Source of the DNA: Metopolophium dirhodum
Lineage: Eukaryota > Arthropoda > Insecta > Hemiptera > Aphididae
Assembly: GCF_019925205.1 (NCBI RefSeq)
Contig: NC_083566.1
Coordinates: 25,668,001-25,732,000 of the forward strand
DNA: 64,000 nt
Direction: 5' to 3'
A model generated the notes under the pieces. It made no database searches. It saw only the letters and a list, made by a program, of their open reading frames with translations, and was not told where the DNA came from. Every line of letters starts with the position of its first letter. The first letter of the stretch is position 1. Of this stretch, positions 50,501-60,944 are shown piece by piece. A program made the position numbers and the translations under genes.

Positions 50501-50763
50501 ATTATGGATAAATCAAACGTTGTGGTGGCCATCTGAATAATTGTGTATTTATATTTGCATGTAGAAAATTTCCAAAACTTAAGAGACATGGTTATAGCAA
50601 TATTATACAACTACAACATATGTGATGTGGTATGAGAAATAATGTTCAGACTGAAATCAAATATAAATAGGTGCTATATATTTAAGTCCCTTTTTTAAGT
50701 TTTCAAGAGTGCCCATGCGGCCATGCGTAAATATACCAATAAAAATTGTAGACTCGATAATAG

Positions 50764-50795
<32 letters not shown>

Positions 50796-53700
50796 TAGGT
50801 GATTCCAAATCAATTAGTCATGCAAGTCTGTTTCTTGGAACACTTTTTCAGTTTTTTTTTATTTTCAAAGACTGTTAACTATGACATTATAGTTTTTAGA
50901 AAACAATTGCAATTTCTCCTTCAGTGAACGGAGAAAATTTAGTAGATTTAGGGGTATATTATAAGTATTTATTAATTTAATATGTATTTTACTTTGTATT
51001 ATAATTACCATTTTTTAAATGCATAGACAATTAATCAATACTTATAAGAATCCATAGGTATCTAACTAAAGTGCTAATGTGCTGCATACCTAACTCATAT
51101 TATAGGTAGTTGAATAGTGAGTATATCATGTGTAGTAGTATATTTTAGTACTTTTTAGTTTTTATAACATTTTTTCAATACAATAATGTTCATTACGTAG
51201 TATTGATATGCGAATATTTTAGAATTATTATTATAGATAGTACAATAAATTGTAGCCTGTAGGTATCCACTGCCCACTAATTATACTCAGGGAATGGACC
51301 GTTTTGATGAAACACAATTCTATCTTGAATTTAGTATCTTGTAATAATATCTATAGTAATATCTTGAATATTTATTTTTTAGAACTATTTTAAAATTATT
51401 TTTTAATATATTTTATTTACAAAAAATAGATAAATATTTTATTTAGATAGAAATCATCGTATCAATAATATCATTGAATTGTATTAAGGTCTTTTGAACT
51501 GTACCTATGAGTGAACAATTATTATGGTTGATAGGTACGTGATTAAGTAATATATTAAATAATTTTAAAAAAATGTAATTAATTTCCGTTAGAAAAATTT
51601 GATAACTTGCACGTTTTTTTTTCTCAACCATTAGTTTCGTTACAGTACAAATACATTTTATTCAATTGGTTTATGGTACGTTCGTATATTATATTATATT
51701 TTTCTACTAAACGCGAGATAACTCTGAGAACGATTGAATTGATTTGATATTAGTTTATTATAGAGGGTGATACCGTTTTCGACCAAAAACATACCCTCCC
51801 TTTTCGGCCGATTCACTTTTCGTCTTTTCGACCAAATTTGAAAAAGGTCGATTTTCCTTTCGACCAAAATCGTAACCTTTCCTTTTCAGCCCAAACAAAA
51901 AGTTCAACAATAATTAATATTATATACTTTAGGTCTTTATGTTATATTTGTATTATTATATTATTTACTTATGGAAAATTATTTAATATATATTATACCT
52001 AATTTGAAAAAAAAAATATATAAATGAATTCTATTAATTCTCATAATATAAAATTGTTGTCAATGATTAATATTGTGTTATCATATAATGTTGTCAATTG
52101 CCTTTAATTAATATAATAATAATTTGTATAATAAATAAAATAATAAAATAATATACAATGTTAATTGTAAAATTATCGCAAATATAATTTTGAAAATTAT
52201 TAAAAGTATAAGTTGCATAAAATTTGTAAAATATATAAATAAAATATAATCATAATTATTATATTTAGGTATAATTATTAACAAATTCTAACTTAAACTT
52301 TTAATAATTTTCAAAATTATATTTAAATCTAATACTATTATATTTAATAATAATTGTCATTAATTTCATAACCTATCAAACGATTGAGAACGTTATACCT
52401 TTTTGGCTGAACGATTGAGAGCACTTAAAAATAACAAAGAACTTACCACTGACCCCCTAAAAAAACCAAAAAAAGAATACAATTGAGAACGAATTTACGT
52501 GCAACGTTGCCATATCATTTATATATATATTATCAATTATGGCTATTGAAAGATACATTCCCGTATGCATAAAATAAATATTCTTGAAAAATGTCATCAA
52601 TTAATAATTTTTAAAACAGTTAAAATATTCATACTAAGGATAATAATCCTTAAATATGGTTTTACAAAAATATAAACTATATGTAATATTAGATGTAGGT
52701 AGTATTCGTTATGCTCCAATAATTTTTACAAATTATTTATATTGATAGATCATTAGTAATTACTAATTACTAACATTTTTAGATCATCTAAGACCCCAAA
52801 TCTACTCAACCTATTGGCTATTGCCATAGGGCATAGACATATTGTTCTTAGTACCTTGACTCTAAGTCTCTAACTATCGTATAGCTATTTTCAATACTAT
52901 TTCTGCTTGAGTTTCAGTTAGAATTTTAATAACAATTAACATAATATACTGCTAATTTAATATCAACAAATTATCGTGCTCAAATTATCATTTGATTAAA
53001 TTTGGCAACGTTGGAAAAAAAAATAAAATATCGAGCGTTTTCAATCGTGTTACCCAAAAATTTCGTTCTCAATCGTATTAAACCGATTTCATATTGCCTA
53101 ATATAATTATTATTATTTATTTATATATTTTTTTATACATTTTAGGCATAATAAATATTTTATAATTTTCTATATAAGTATAACATAAAGATTTAAAGTA
53201 TATAATGTCAATTATTATCGAACTTTTGGTTTTGGCCGAAAAGTGAATCAGCTGAAAAGGGAAGAATACGCTTTCGGTCGAAAACAGCGATGCCCATTGT
53301 AGATACCGTCGGTTTTGGTCGAAAAGTGAATCGGCCGAAAAGGGAAAGGTACGTTTTTGGTTTGAAAACGGCGATGCCCATTGTAGATACCCTAGGTCTT
53401 GTTACATAAAGAAATGCCGAGGAGTTCTCGGAACTGCAATGGTGGAAAGATGGGAATAAAATATATTTGGGATGGATTGTTATTTTTTCGGCTACCCATT
53501 CAATTTTCCGGTGTAGGACTTTGCGGGTGATTGATAAATGATTAATACTGGTTAACTGTAGTTGTTGTATTGTCATTGTGTTGTTTTTCTCATTCCCCCC
53601 ACCCCAACACTGCAATAGCATTTATTATTTTTATATATAAATATATGTATTATATCAACTATTTTATTTTTAAATGTCCACAGGAAAAAGAAAACTATAC

Positions 53701-56700
53701 CACGGCAACGACTTACGATACGTATTGGCACACATAGCACTTGAAAAACAAATCGAACGGTATAGGCTTATAATTTATAAACCGTTAGCCACACTCTTTT
53801 GGAAAATGACAGGCTATGTATTGCGTTTGTTATTGTTTTCTATTACACAGACGGTTTATAAACGACACATCAAAGACTGCAGGTTATGAGTTTGTCACGC
53901 TTGTGCCGATTGTTGATTGAAGTGAAAATATTTGTTGATCCATTTTATTAACAAAAGTACAACTATTTACAAACCTATACAGTGCCTATTTACTATTTAG
54001 TACTCCACAGTCCGATTTGACACTTGATATAGGAAATATTGAGTATTGAGTCATTCATCAAATAATAATTATAACATTTTATTTTTTTATATTTACGTGT
54101 GTGTATTACATAATAGAACATGTTAACTTAATTATTTGTTATTATTTTGTAGAACATTTTAATCAATAGTTAGCCGCAGGGGCGTCCCTAGACAGTTTTA
54201 AAGGGGGGGAGGCGAATCTATTTTTTAAATCAATAATTACCCTATGCGTATTTTTCAATAATTTGGGCGACCTTAAGTCAATTTTACTGACTATTTATTT
54301 TTCTAATGTGACTACATTACTAATAAGTTTAAGTAACAAAGTATTGTTTCATAAATTCACCTTTAATGTTTAATTTTTAGTGCTGTTAATATAATTAAGT
54401 ACAATTACTTATTATTTTTATCTAAACAGTAATGGTTATTCATAGATAATAATTATTATCTTCGTGGTGATTAGTTTTTTTTACTTAGGTATAACGGTAA
54501 ATTAAAATGTTGACCATTTTTATTTTGTTGATAATGAGAGTAATTTTATACATTAAAAAATAAAAATTGTTATGGCGGGGGCGAACGTATTTAATGTATT
54601 GTATTATTACTAGCAAAGTACACACGATGAATATATTAGATATTTAGATGTAAGTACTGTAAATGATCTGGATTAAACTTGATAAAATATAATTTTTATT
54701 TAGTTCATAACTTAGAGTTAAAGTAAAACTAAAATGTTCGTTGTTCAGTATTTATATTTTAGACAATTTTAATTGTTGACAATAGATTAGGTAGTATTAA
54801 AATATAAAAGTATCCGTGATGAATTGTTAATTTAAATAAACTGGAAATGAGAAACTCGTTAAAATGCGATTGTGTAATATCACAAAACGATGGTTTAATA
54901 ATGCTAATGGTAATCATGGCAAATGTAATGCATCCATCCGTACAATGTGTCGAGCGTGCATGGAAAGAAACACGAAGATAGCGAAAAATATATAGTATAA
55001 TATATACATATTTTTGTTAATCTAGATGGGTATATTGTTCATAGAAAATTATATAGTACAAACAATTCATATATAGGTATAGTAGGTAAACAATACGTTT
55101 CGCATAAGTCACCATTTTTGAATGAATTAATAATTATACTTTCTATAAATAATATTATTTTAATTATAAAATATAAAATAATGAGCTAAAATCGTATACA
55201 ATTTATCGAGGGCTTCAAACTAAAACAAATAAATGGAAAAATTATAGTTTAATTTATTTTAAAAATATCATAAGTTAATATTATTCAAAACATTTTTAGT
55301 ACATTTTATAGTTTTGATAGAAGTTCAGAAAAAAATGTATTTAATCATTTGAAATGTTTTCAACTTAATATTATTTATTTACATAATGTATTTATACAAC
55401 CTTTAAAATATTAAATTATGATGGCGACGTGTATTTTATAAATATTTATAAACCCGTTTGAGTGTGCAGAGTGTAAAATAAATGAAAAAGGTATAAATTT
55501 GCAAATAGTTTAAGAGTATAACTTAAAGATTATAATTTATAATATTAACTGTTAATTGGAGTAAGAGAACTATTGGAAAGGAAATATCGTAAAAATTAAG
55601 GCTTTATTAAAAATGTATGGGATAAGGAGAGGTATGTCGGTGGAAGGCGGAAGTAATAATTAAAAAAAAAACCATACAGGATAATTGAACATTATTTTAC
55701 AGATGGTTTACCTTTGGTATAGTGTTGAAGGGAATTCCTAGTTGTCCCCTCAAGTTGGCGATTGACAATCCGCTTTCGAATACCTGCCGGACTGGTATTT
55801 GAAACGTTTCTGATACCGGCCTAAACTTCGGTAGCTGGTAATTTTGCATATATGTGGGTATTGAGATCTTATACGTTGTTTCCACTTCATTATTACCATC
55901 GTACTTTCCTTCCGAAGGAATATACCTAATTTCAAGACATAAAACTTGACTTGAAACGCTACACCTGATTATGGTTCAGGATTGTCCTGAATTCATAAAA
56001 AAATTGCTATTTTAGTAGATGCCTACAATATTAGGTATTTATTATTTATACAATTAAAAAATTCTTCTATGTACAATGTACACAGGGTTTATAAATAAAA
56101 ATTATAAATTATTTGGTGTTGAGGAAAGTTAAATGTCTTCTAATACTGAATGAAAAACGTTATAAGACTTAGTGTTTAAAAGACATTAGGCAACTGTTTT
56201 AAAAATTATATGTTTTTAATACACAAAATAGATAGGTAGGTATTTAATTTTAATAATAATTATATTCACCCAAACAAATAAATAAATATTTATAATAGCT
56301 CGTATGGAAATTACAATTTAAAATGGTACGAAACGGCTTTCAGAAACTCTTGTCTTGTATCAGGGTGTCGAAAAACCACTAGAATATAATAGACAATAGT
56401 GCTACACAGACCAAATTTTAATTGGAAATAAAGGATTGGTCGACGGTCGTATTAAGCTCTTAATATTTCTAAAACACATTCTATAAAGCTTAAATATTAA
56501 TACATCATTTTGATGAATTATATGTTTTTTGGAAAATATGTCATGTATTTAGTAGACATTCAGATGCTAGAATAGATATTGATGTACATGGGTATCCTGG
56601 TAGGTACTTTATGTTTTTTAAGAATAATATTATGTAATGTGTTGGTACTGTTGTACTTTATGTTCTATTGTTTACCTGCCGTCTGGCGTGTGGATCATTT

Positions 56701-59700
56701 TGAGTATTGAGTTGGATAGTTCTGGATCGTTCCGTGGACTTTGATGAAACGATTCTTTTGGTCGGGCTTCAAACAGTATACCATCGGGCACGGATATCCC
56801 TTCTTTGTTCAACATATTTAGTGCCAAGCGGTCTGCTTGGAACGCAGACTCAGGTATTTTACCACCAAAGTATGGCAACAAATTTTCATGGAACAGCTGA
56901 CGCTTTTGCTGTGGAAAAAACCACTCAGATTTAAAATAAAGATGTTGGATGTAATTTACTATAAATATAATTATATCTTAACTCTAAAAGAAGTATGTGT
57001 AAGTACTAATGAATAAATTCTATGCCATTTATGTCATGCTACCAACAATTAAGGGTATTTAGAACAGGCGTGTAAACAAAAAACAAAATTCGGTGAGGGG
57101 GTCATAGCCTATATATATATAAACATAAATTACATAACTATAAGTTTTCGTTACAGGCATGCGTTACAGGTATGTATATAAAGTACATATTTACTCAAAA
57201 TTAGTTGAATTTATAAATTGACTATGTTCCAACCACAAATCAATTATTTGAATACATTTTGAGTAAATTTGACTGAAATTTTAAAAATTGTGTAATTGTT
57301 TCATTGGAAGTTAATTTTGTATTAATATCGTCCTTACAACTAATAATAAGTAGTATATAAGTCACAAGTTATTTGTGTATTTCTCAAAAGATATAGGTAG
57401 CCCAGAGGAAATGCTACCCATATGATCATGCGAGTTCTACGATAACAAAAAAAAATCAGGTGGATGTTACACCCGAATGTGTTGTAAGTTGTAACCGTCA
57501 AGTTACAAACATACAGAATTATAGTAAAATATTTACGCTCAGCAGGACCAATTTTCTACTACAACGACAAGCTAGTAAAGTCGTTTCATGAACTACTATA
57601 TAGCGTATATATTATTTGTTACTTATTGTATACTTATAGTATTGAGCAAACGGTTCACCACCATGTGACACTAGCGATACCAAAATAAGAAAAAAAGGAC
57701 CAAATTTGTCGTGTTGGCTTTATTTATAGTCAAACTTATGTGTATATGTGTCTAAATATATGTGTGCTGTGTACAATGTACATACACATAATATTATGTT
57801 CTTATCTTTGATATTTTTAATTAAAATAAATTCGTTGTTTCTGAATGCAAATATGTTATGTATAATTATGTACGTTTACATAAGACGAAGACAAAACATG
57901 CGAGTTCATATTAAGTCTATTAATGATTATAGAAAAATTATACGTTTTAGATAAGTATATGGATATTCAACAATCAGTTTTTCATAGCATAGTTAGGTAT
58001 AGTAAGTAAAGTTTTTTCAAACTTGCTTAGTATTCTGATATATGATAGCTTAGATAATCGTTAGGTACGTACCTAATTTTATTCGCACAGATACGATGAT
58101 CTTTTGTCGACCAAGTTCTAAATTGTTTTGTTATTACATCATTAAATTTATAATATGTACTATTGTACTCTTACCTATTCTAAGACTAAACGTATCTTAA
58201 GAGGAAAAAGTATAGACAAATAACGAATAATTGGGAGTGAATTATAAAAAATATATCGAATGAAGGAAAAATGAAGAAAAACAAACGGGTAAAAAATTCT
58301 AAATTGAACATCAAAATGTATTGTATTGTGATTCTCACGTGAACCGTAGACATGTTATAGCGTTATACATGTATACTACCTATATATTATATTGTACATT
58401 ACTACATTAGTACTTCATTATTATAATTGGGAACTAATGAACAATTGAACGTGAGTGAGTTTTATTGTATTTTTTACTACAAACAAATAAAACAAAATCA
58501 CCACTCAGCGTCTCTGCTATCGCTCATCTTTATAAGTCTAATTATATATTTTTAAATTTTAAAAAGTTACCTGTATTATTTGTTTACACTAATTATACAA
58601 ATGTATACAAATTTGAAGTTATATTTGTATTCATTATGAATTATAATAAATGTATTTCAATATTTATACTTACATAGATAATTATAGGTACTACTGAAGA
58701 AAAATATGCATTATATTGGCGATCTGATGATATTAAAAATAAATAAATAAATCAGAATCTAAAAAATAATTCAAAAAACTATTGCACGCGATAAAAAAAT
58801 ATTATCAACACTGGTAGGTACGTAATAATATGTAATATTAAAACGGCAATATATATTATCTACTCAATAGAAATTGAATAATATTCTACTATTGTATTAT
58901 GAAGTTACGTTCGTCTTTATCATGTAATCGCACTACATGTTATTGTGATTATATATTTTTAAAAATGTTACAGTGAAATTAGTTGTGATGAAAAGTAACG
59001 GCGGGACCAACAACCGTCATCCTGACGAGACGCCATATTTTCTTAAATGCTTTAACTCATTTTCCTTATGTAATTTTATACCATTTTCACACTGAATCCC
59101 AGATTTGGTTTTTAAACAATAACAAGGTAAGAAAAAACTGTTGACACATAATATAAGATAAATATTAATAGTATAACTAGGTATTAAGTAATACCTACCT
59201 GACTGTTACAATATTATGATAACTTAAGAAGAAATTAATGTTTTTTTAAATGTATTTTTTATTATAATAATAAATGATCATACTTTATTAAATGCAAATT
59301 ATAATTTCAAATATATATTAATAAACAAATTTAATAACTGTTTTATTCTATTATATATTAAATTTGTGTAATGTTTATTTTTGGAAACTAGAAAACAAAC
59401 TTATCAGGTTCTCGTAATAGGTAGGTATACTTAGGTACTCATTACTCAATAAAGTAATTAATTTAATAATCGGTCTTTTTGAGTCTTATTAAACAAAAAA
59501 AAACTTTGGAAATAATATAATATGAACCAATATATTGACCAGGTAATCGTTTAATAAATAAATTAAATTTCTATCAAAACTAGTAATGACGATTAGAAAT
59601 ATTATTCATTGATAAACTAAATAAAATAAGCTCAAATAAAGATTTATACGGGTGTAATATTTTTATGGGTTAAATATCACGTATTTACGTATGTCTCACA

Positions 59701-59854
59701 TTTGAGTGCATTTTTCGTTTTTCAACGAACAGTTAAATAACGACAATATTTGCATACATGACCTTACTTTTTTTGACGTATATGCGACGTTGGTGAGTAA
59801 TAACGTGGCCAAAGCTACGCGGAACGCCGTAAGCGACCTGTCTGCAGGTGGCAT
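38414..59854 (-). CDS. Secreted CPAP1-like protein with one chitin-binding peritrophin-A domain (five exons)
   Basis: Joined CDS 59854-59768, 56908-56676, 55925-55712, 44006-43848 and 38551-38414 (minus strand) gives 276 residues. All four introns are GT-AG and every junction keeps the frame. Residues 1-24 are a signal peptide (h-region VALATLLLTNVA), followed by a basic stretch KKQKR at 28-32 that could be a processing site. Residues 30-215 are a proline- and glutamine-containing extracellular stretch with the motif PDGRYIPSEGKYDG at 104-117. Residues 216-268 form a CBM14 domain with six cysteines at 216, 230, 236, 247, 260 and 268, spaced x13, x5, x10, x12, x7, as in chitin-binding type-2 domains. 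A single such domain fits cuticular proteins analogous to peritrophins, group 1 (CPAP1). The expected role is binding chitin in cuticle or another apical matrix. An in-frame TGA lies 9 nt before the ATG. Domain assignment is strong; the exact orthologue is not known to me. Confidence 0.9.
39042..40490 (+). repeat. Dispersed family 'AGATTCTGAGCG', most complete copy
   Basis: Starts AGATTCTAAGCGAAGCGATG. The inverted counterpart CGCTCAGAACCG is at 40365-40376, followed by a conserved tail of about 110 bp containing ATGATATTATATCATTGAAT and ACCTACTGTACA. The interior contains an imperfect tandem repetition (about 39300-39880 and 39880-40260) with T-rich runs. No coding capacity. Confidence 0.72.
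42855..43340 (+). repeat. AGATTCTGAGCG family, degenerate copy
   Basis: Keeps the order of family landmarks (TTACAATGGTGTATA, the agtaaa-rich part, GGGGTCAACAGTAAAAAATT) at low identity. Confidence 0.4.
43848..44006 (-). CDS. CPAP1-like gene, coding exon 4 (start of chitin-binding domain)
   Basis: Exactly 53 codons (residues 179-231) between acceptor TCTATCCTAG and donor GTAAAA, phase 0 at both ends. It starts GWNSLDAHRPFVDTF and ends with the first half of the CBM14 domain, CGRPGRIYPDPETQCQ, carrying cysteines 1 and 2. The frame has no stop, and the domain continues exactly in exon 5, which confirms both borders. Confidence 0.9.
45382..46410 (-). repeat. AGATTCTGAGCG family copy, interrupted
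   Basis: Tail at 45382-45515 and body at 45875-46410 in reverse orientation; unrelated sequence lies between. Confidence 0.6.
47870..48103. mobile_element. Candidate hAT-like MITE
   Basis: Short inverted ends TAGTGGCGT and CAGTGGCGT about 234 bp apart. The flanks ATTGGTAA and ATTGGGTT agree at 5 of 8 positions. Weak but consistent. Confidence 0.4.
48268..48395. repeat. Solo end related to the 51763-53392 element
   Basis: Matches the right arm of that element (TATATAAGTATAACATAAA, GAACTTTTTGTTTTGGTCG) in the same orientation, without a partner arm. Confidence 0.6.
48405..49235 (+). repeat. AGATTCTGAGCG family copy, 5' end lost
   Basis: Carries the second interior unit and the tail (TCAGAATCGTTTTTCGTATA, TGTAACCTACTGTACA). 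Confidence 0.55.
50764..50791. repeat. (AT)n microsatellite
   Basis: About 14 uninterrupted AT units inside intron 3 of the CPAP1-like gene. Confidence 0.9.
51763..53392. mobile_element. Inverted-repeat element with GTTTTCGACC ends, 1.63 kb
   Basis: TA-flanked, with left end GAGGGTGATACCGTTTTCG and inverted right end GGGTATCTACAATGGGCAT. Long AT-rich subterminal arms match each other in inverted orientation. The right terminal 84 bp is duplicated in tandem (53225-53308 and 53309-53392). An inner inverted pair built on ACGATTGAGAACG lies near 52385 and 53035-53085. No transposase frame. Confidence 0.65.
55712..55925 (-). CDS. CPAP1-like gene, coding exon 3
   Basis: The acceptor is CTTGAAATTAG; the exon starts with one base (G) that completes the Arg107 codon, then TAT ATT CCT. 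It encodes residues 108-178, including YIPSEGKYDG and a stretch rich in valine, proline and aromatic residues, and ends ATA CCA AAG with donor GTAAAC, phase 0. No ATG is needed in this exon. Confidence 0.87.
56676..56908 (-). CDS. CPAP1-like gene, coding exon 2
   Basis: The acceptor reads GGTTTTTTCCACAG, then CAA AAG CGT. It encodes residues 30-106 with no stop, starting QKRQLFHENLLPYFGGKIPE. It ends GAC GGC AG, then donor GTAAAC. The two leftover bases AG need a single base from exon 3, which supplies G to make Arg107. Confidence 0.88.
56909..59767 (-). other. Intron 1 of the CPAP1-like gene
   Basis: A 2.86-kb GT-AG intron. AT-rich, with short degenerate transposon-like pieces (for example near 57.06-57.12 kb). 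I see no further coding exon with matching phase. Confidence 0.75.
59768..59854 (-). CDS. CPAP1-like gene, coding exon 1 (signal peptide)
   Basis: Encodes residues 1-29, beginning MPPADRSLTAFRVALATLLL, a typical secretory leader. The ATG context is GACCATGC and an in-frame TGA precedes it by 9 nt, which fixes the start. The exon ends in TCA AAA AAA followed by the donor GTAAGG, phase 0, matching the phase-0 acceptor of exon 2. Confidence 0.85.
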
Positions 59855-59926
59855 GGTCGATCAGGACAAGTTGTACGATGACCGACGCGTAGATGACTGT
59901 GTGATATTATGTTCGACGTTTTATCC
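59855..59926 (-). promoter_or_regulatory. Probable core promoter and short 5' UTR of the CPAP1-like gene
   Basis: On the minus strand a TATA-like GGATAAAAC (59926-59918) is followed about 25 nt downstream by CACAGTC, which resembles the arthropod initiator TCAGT (A at 59898). The ATG is a further 44 nt downstream. The surrounding 59.8-60.5 kb is much richer in C+G and CpG than the rest of the window, as promoters often are. The exact start site is inferred. Confidence 0.45.
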
Positions 59927-59939
59927 GTGTGTATAAGTT

Positions 59940-60535
59940 ATCTGTTATAGTTATTACGAATGAAACAAAAAATCCCAATTAAAGTAAAAGCGCAATTGTG
60001 TGCACGCGCATTGAGTTGTTATGTTGCGAATTAAAACGTGTATAACTGTGAAAAAAATAATTTATGTATAACGGTCGTTGGACATCGTATACGGTTTCAC
60101 GAGACACTATCTTGTACGTCTCGTTTTCTTCCGTGCTAAACCGACCGCATGCTGAGACGTGTACGAGACAATTGATGGTCACTCGACCAGCCGACGCAAA
60201 TTTATATCGCCAACGTTCCACAACGAACGGTGGAGCGGATGACGTCGCGGCGGTGTGACGATAGTGTATCTGCAGTATCGGGGTAGGGGATCGCGTATCT
60301 TATGAAGAACAGTAAGTGATAATCCATCGCCTTGTTAAGTCAAAATTTTTTTTTTTTATTAAAACAACAATAAAAACGAAAACGCCGTGGTGACCACTCA
60401 ACGTCACGTCGTCTTCGAGTGCATGCAAACGCGCGAGGGCGTAATCCTCGCGAACCACTGCTAATATTATAGTATGGTCGTCTTGCGAAACTGCTGACCA
60501 TAATATTATTATTATGATTTTCGACGGCATTATTA
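59940..60535. promoter_or_regulatory. CpG-rich promoter-proximal region
   Basis: An unusually C+G- and CpG-rich block just upstream of exon 1 of the CPAP1-like gene, in otherwise AT-rich DNA. Short open frames exist on both strands, but none has a convincing composition or splice context. I read the block as regulatory or 5' noncoding sequence. Confidence 0.35.
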
Positions 60536-60537
60536 TA

Positions 60538-60772
60538 CGGGGTGATTCACCAAGCACTCCCATCCCACTTTTTTCTTCAATTTTCCAGGGAAACATACAT
60601 GCGAAATCTGATTTTTGGAATTTTTAAATATGCCTAAAAAATGTGAACATTTATATGCGGTATTTGATTAAATTAAAAATTACTATAATAAAAATTTAAA
60701 AAATCTGAATTCGACCAAATCAATTATTATTAAAAGAAAAACTGGGGATGAAATGCTTGGTGAATCACTCTG
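60538..60772. mobile_element. TA-flanked MITE, mariner-like, 235 bp
   Basis: Inverted ends CGGGGTGATTCACCAAGCA and CAGAGTGATTCACCAAGCA, with TA on each side. Lies just upstream of the CPAP1-like gene. Confidence 0.75.
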
Positions 60773-60776
60773 TATA

Positions 60777-60941
60777 TACTCTATCCAGCGAGACAACACC
60801 CCGCAGCCTGACGGTAATCTGTTTTTCTGCGCATCCGTATGGTGACACTTTGCCATAATGGAACAGCGTTGTCGATGGCATGGCGTCTCGTGGGGATGCG
60901 CGGAATAGGCATTGTTCTCTATCTAGTCGCTGGACAGAGTA
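60777..60941. mobile_element. TA-flanked MITE abutting the previous one
   Basis: Inverted ends TACTCTATCCAGCGA and TACTCTGTCCAGCGA with TA on each side. It begins about 4 bp after the preceding MITE. GC-rich interior, no coding capacity. Confidence 0.62.
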
Positions 60942-60944
60942 TAG

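Larger units (their letters stand above)
44007..55711 (-). other. Intron 3 of the CPAP1-like gene, repeat-rich
   Basis: An 11.7-kb GT-AG intron. It holds two copies of the AGATTCTGAGCG dispersed family, a TA-flanked inverted-repeat element (51763-53392) with a solo end at 48268-48395, a small hAT-like MITE candidate (47870-48103), a TA microsatellite and a degenerate transposon end near 54.18 kb. No other exon is supported. Confidence 0.75.

Noticed and set aside
53208..53621. 137-codon minus-strand open frame
   Set aside because: It runs through the duplicated terminus of the 51763-53392 element, so its internal repeat is DNA duplication, not a protein repeat; no splice or homology support.
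59706..60258. Plus- and minus-strand frames of 64-80 codons around 59.7-60.26 kb
   Set aside because: One is antisense to exon 1 of the CPAP1-like gene; the others lie in its CpG-rich promoter region with no splice support or leader.
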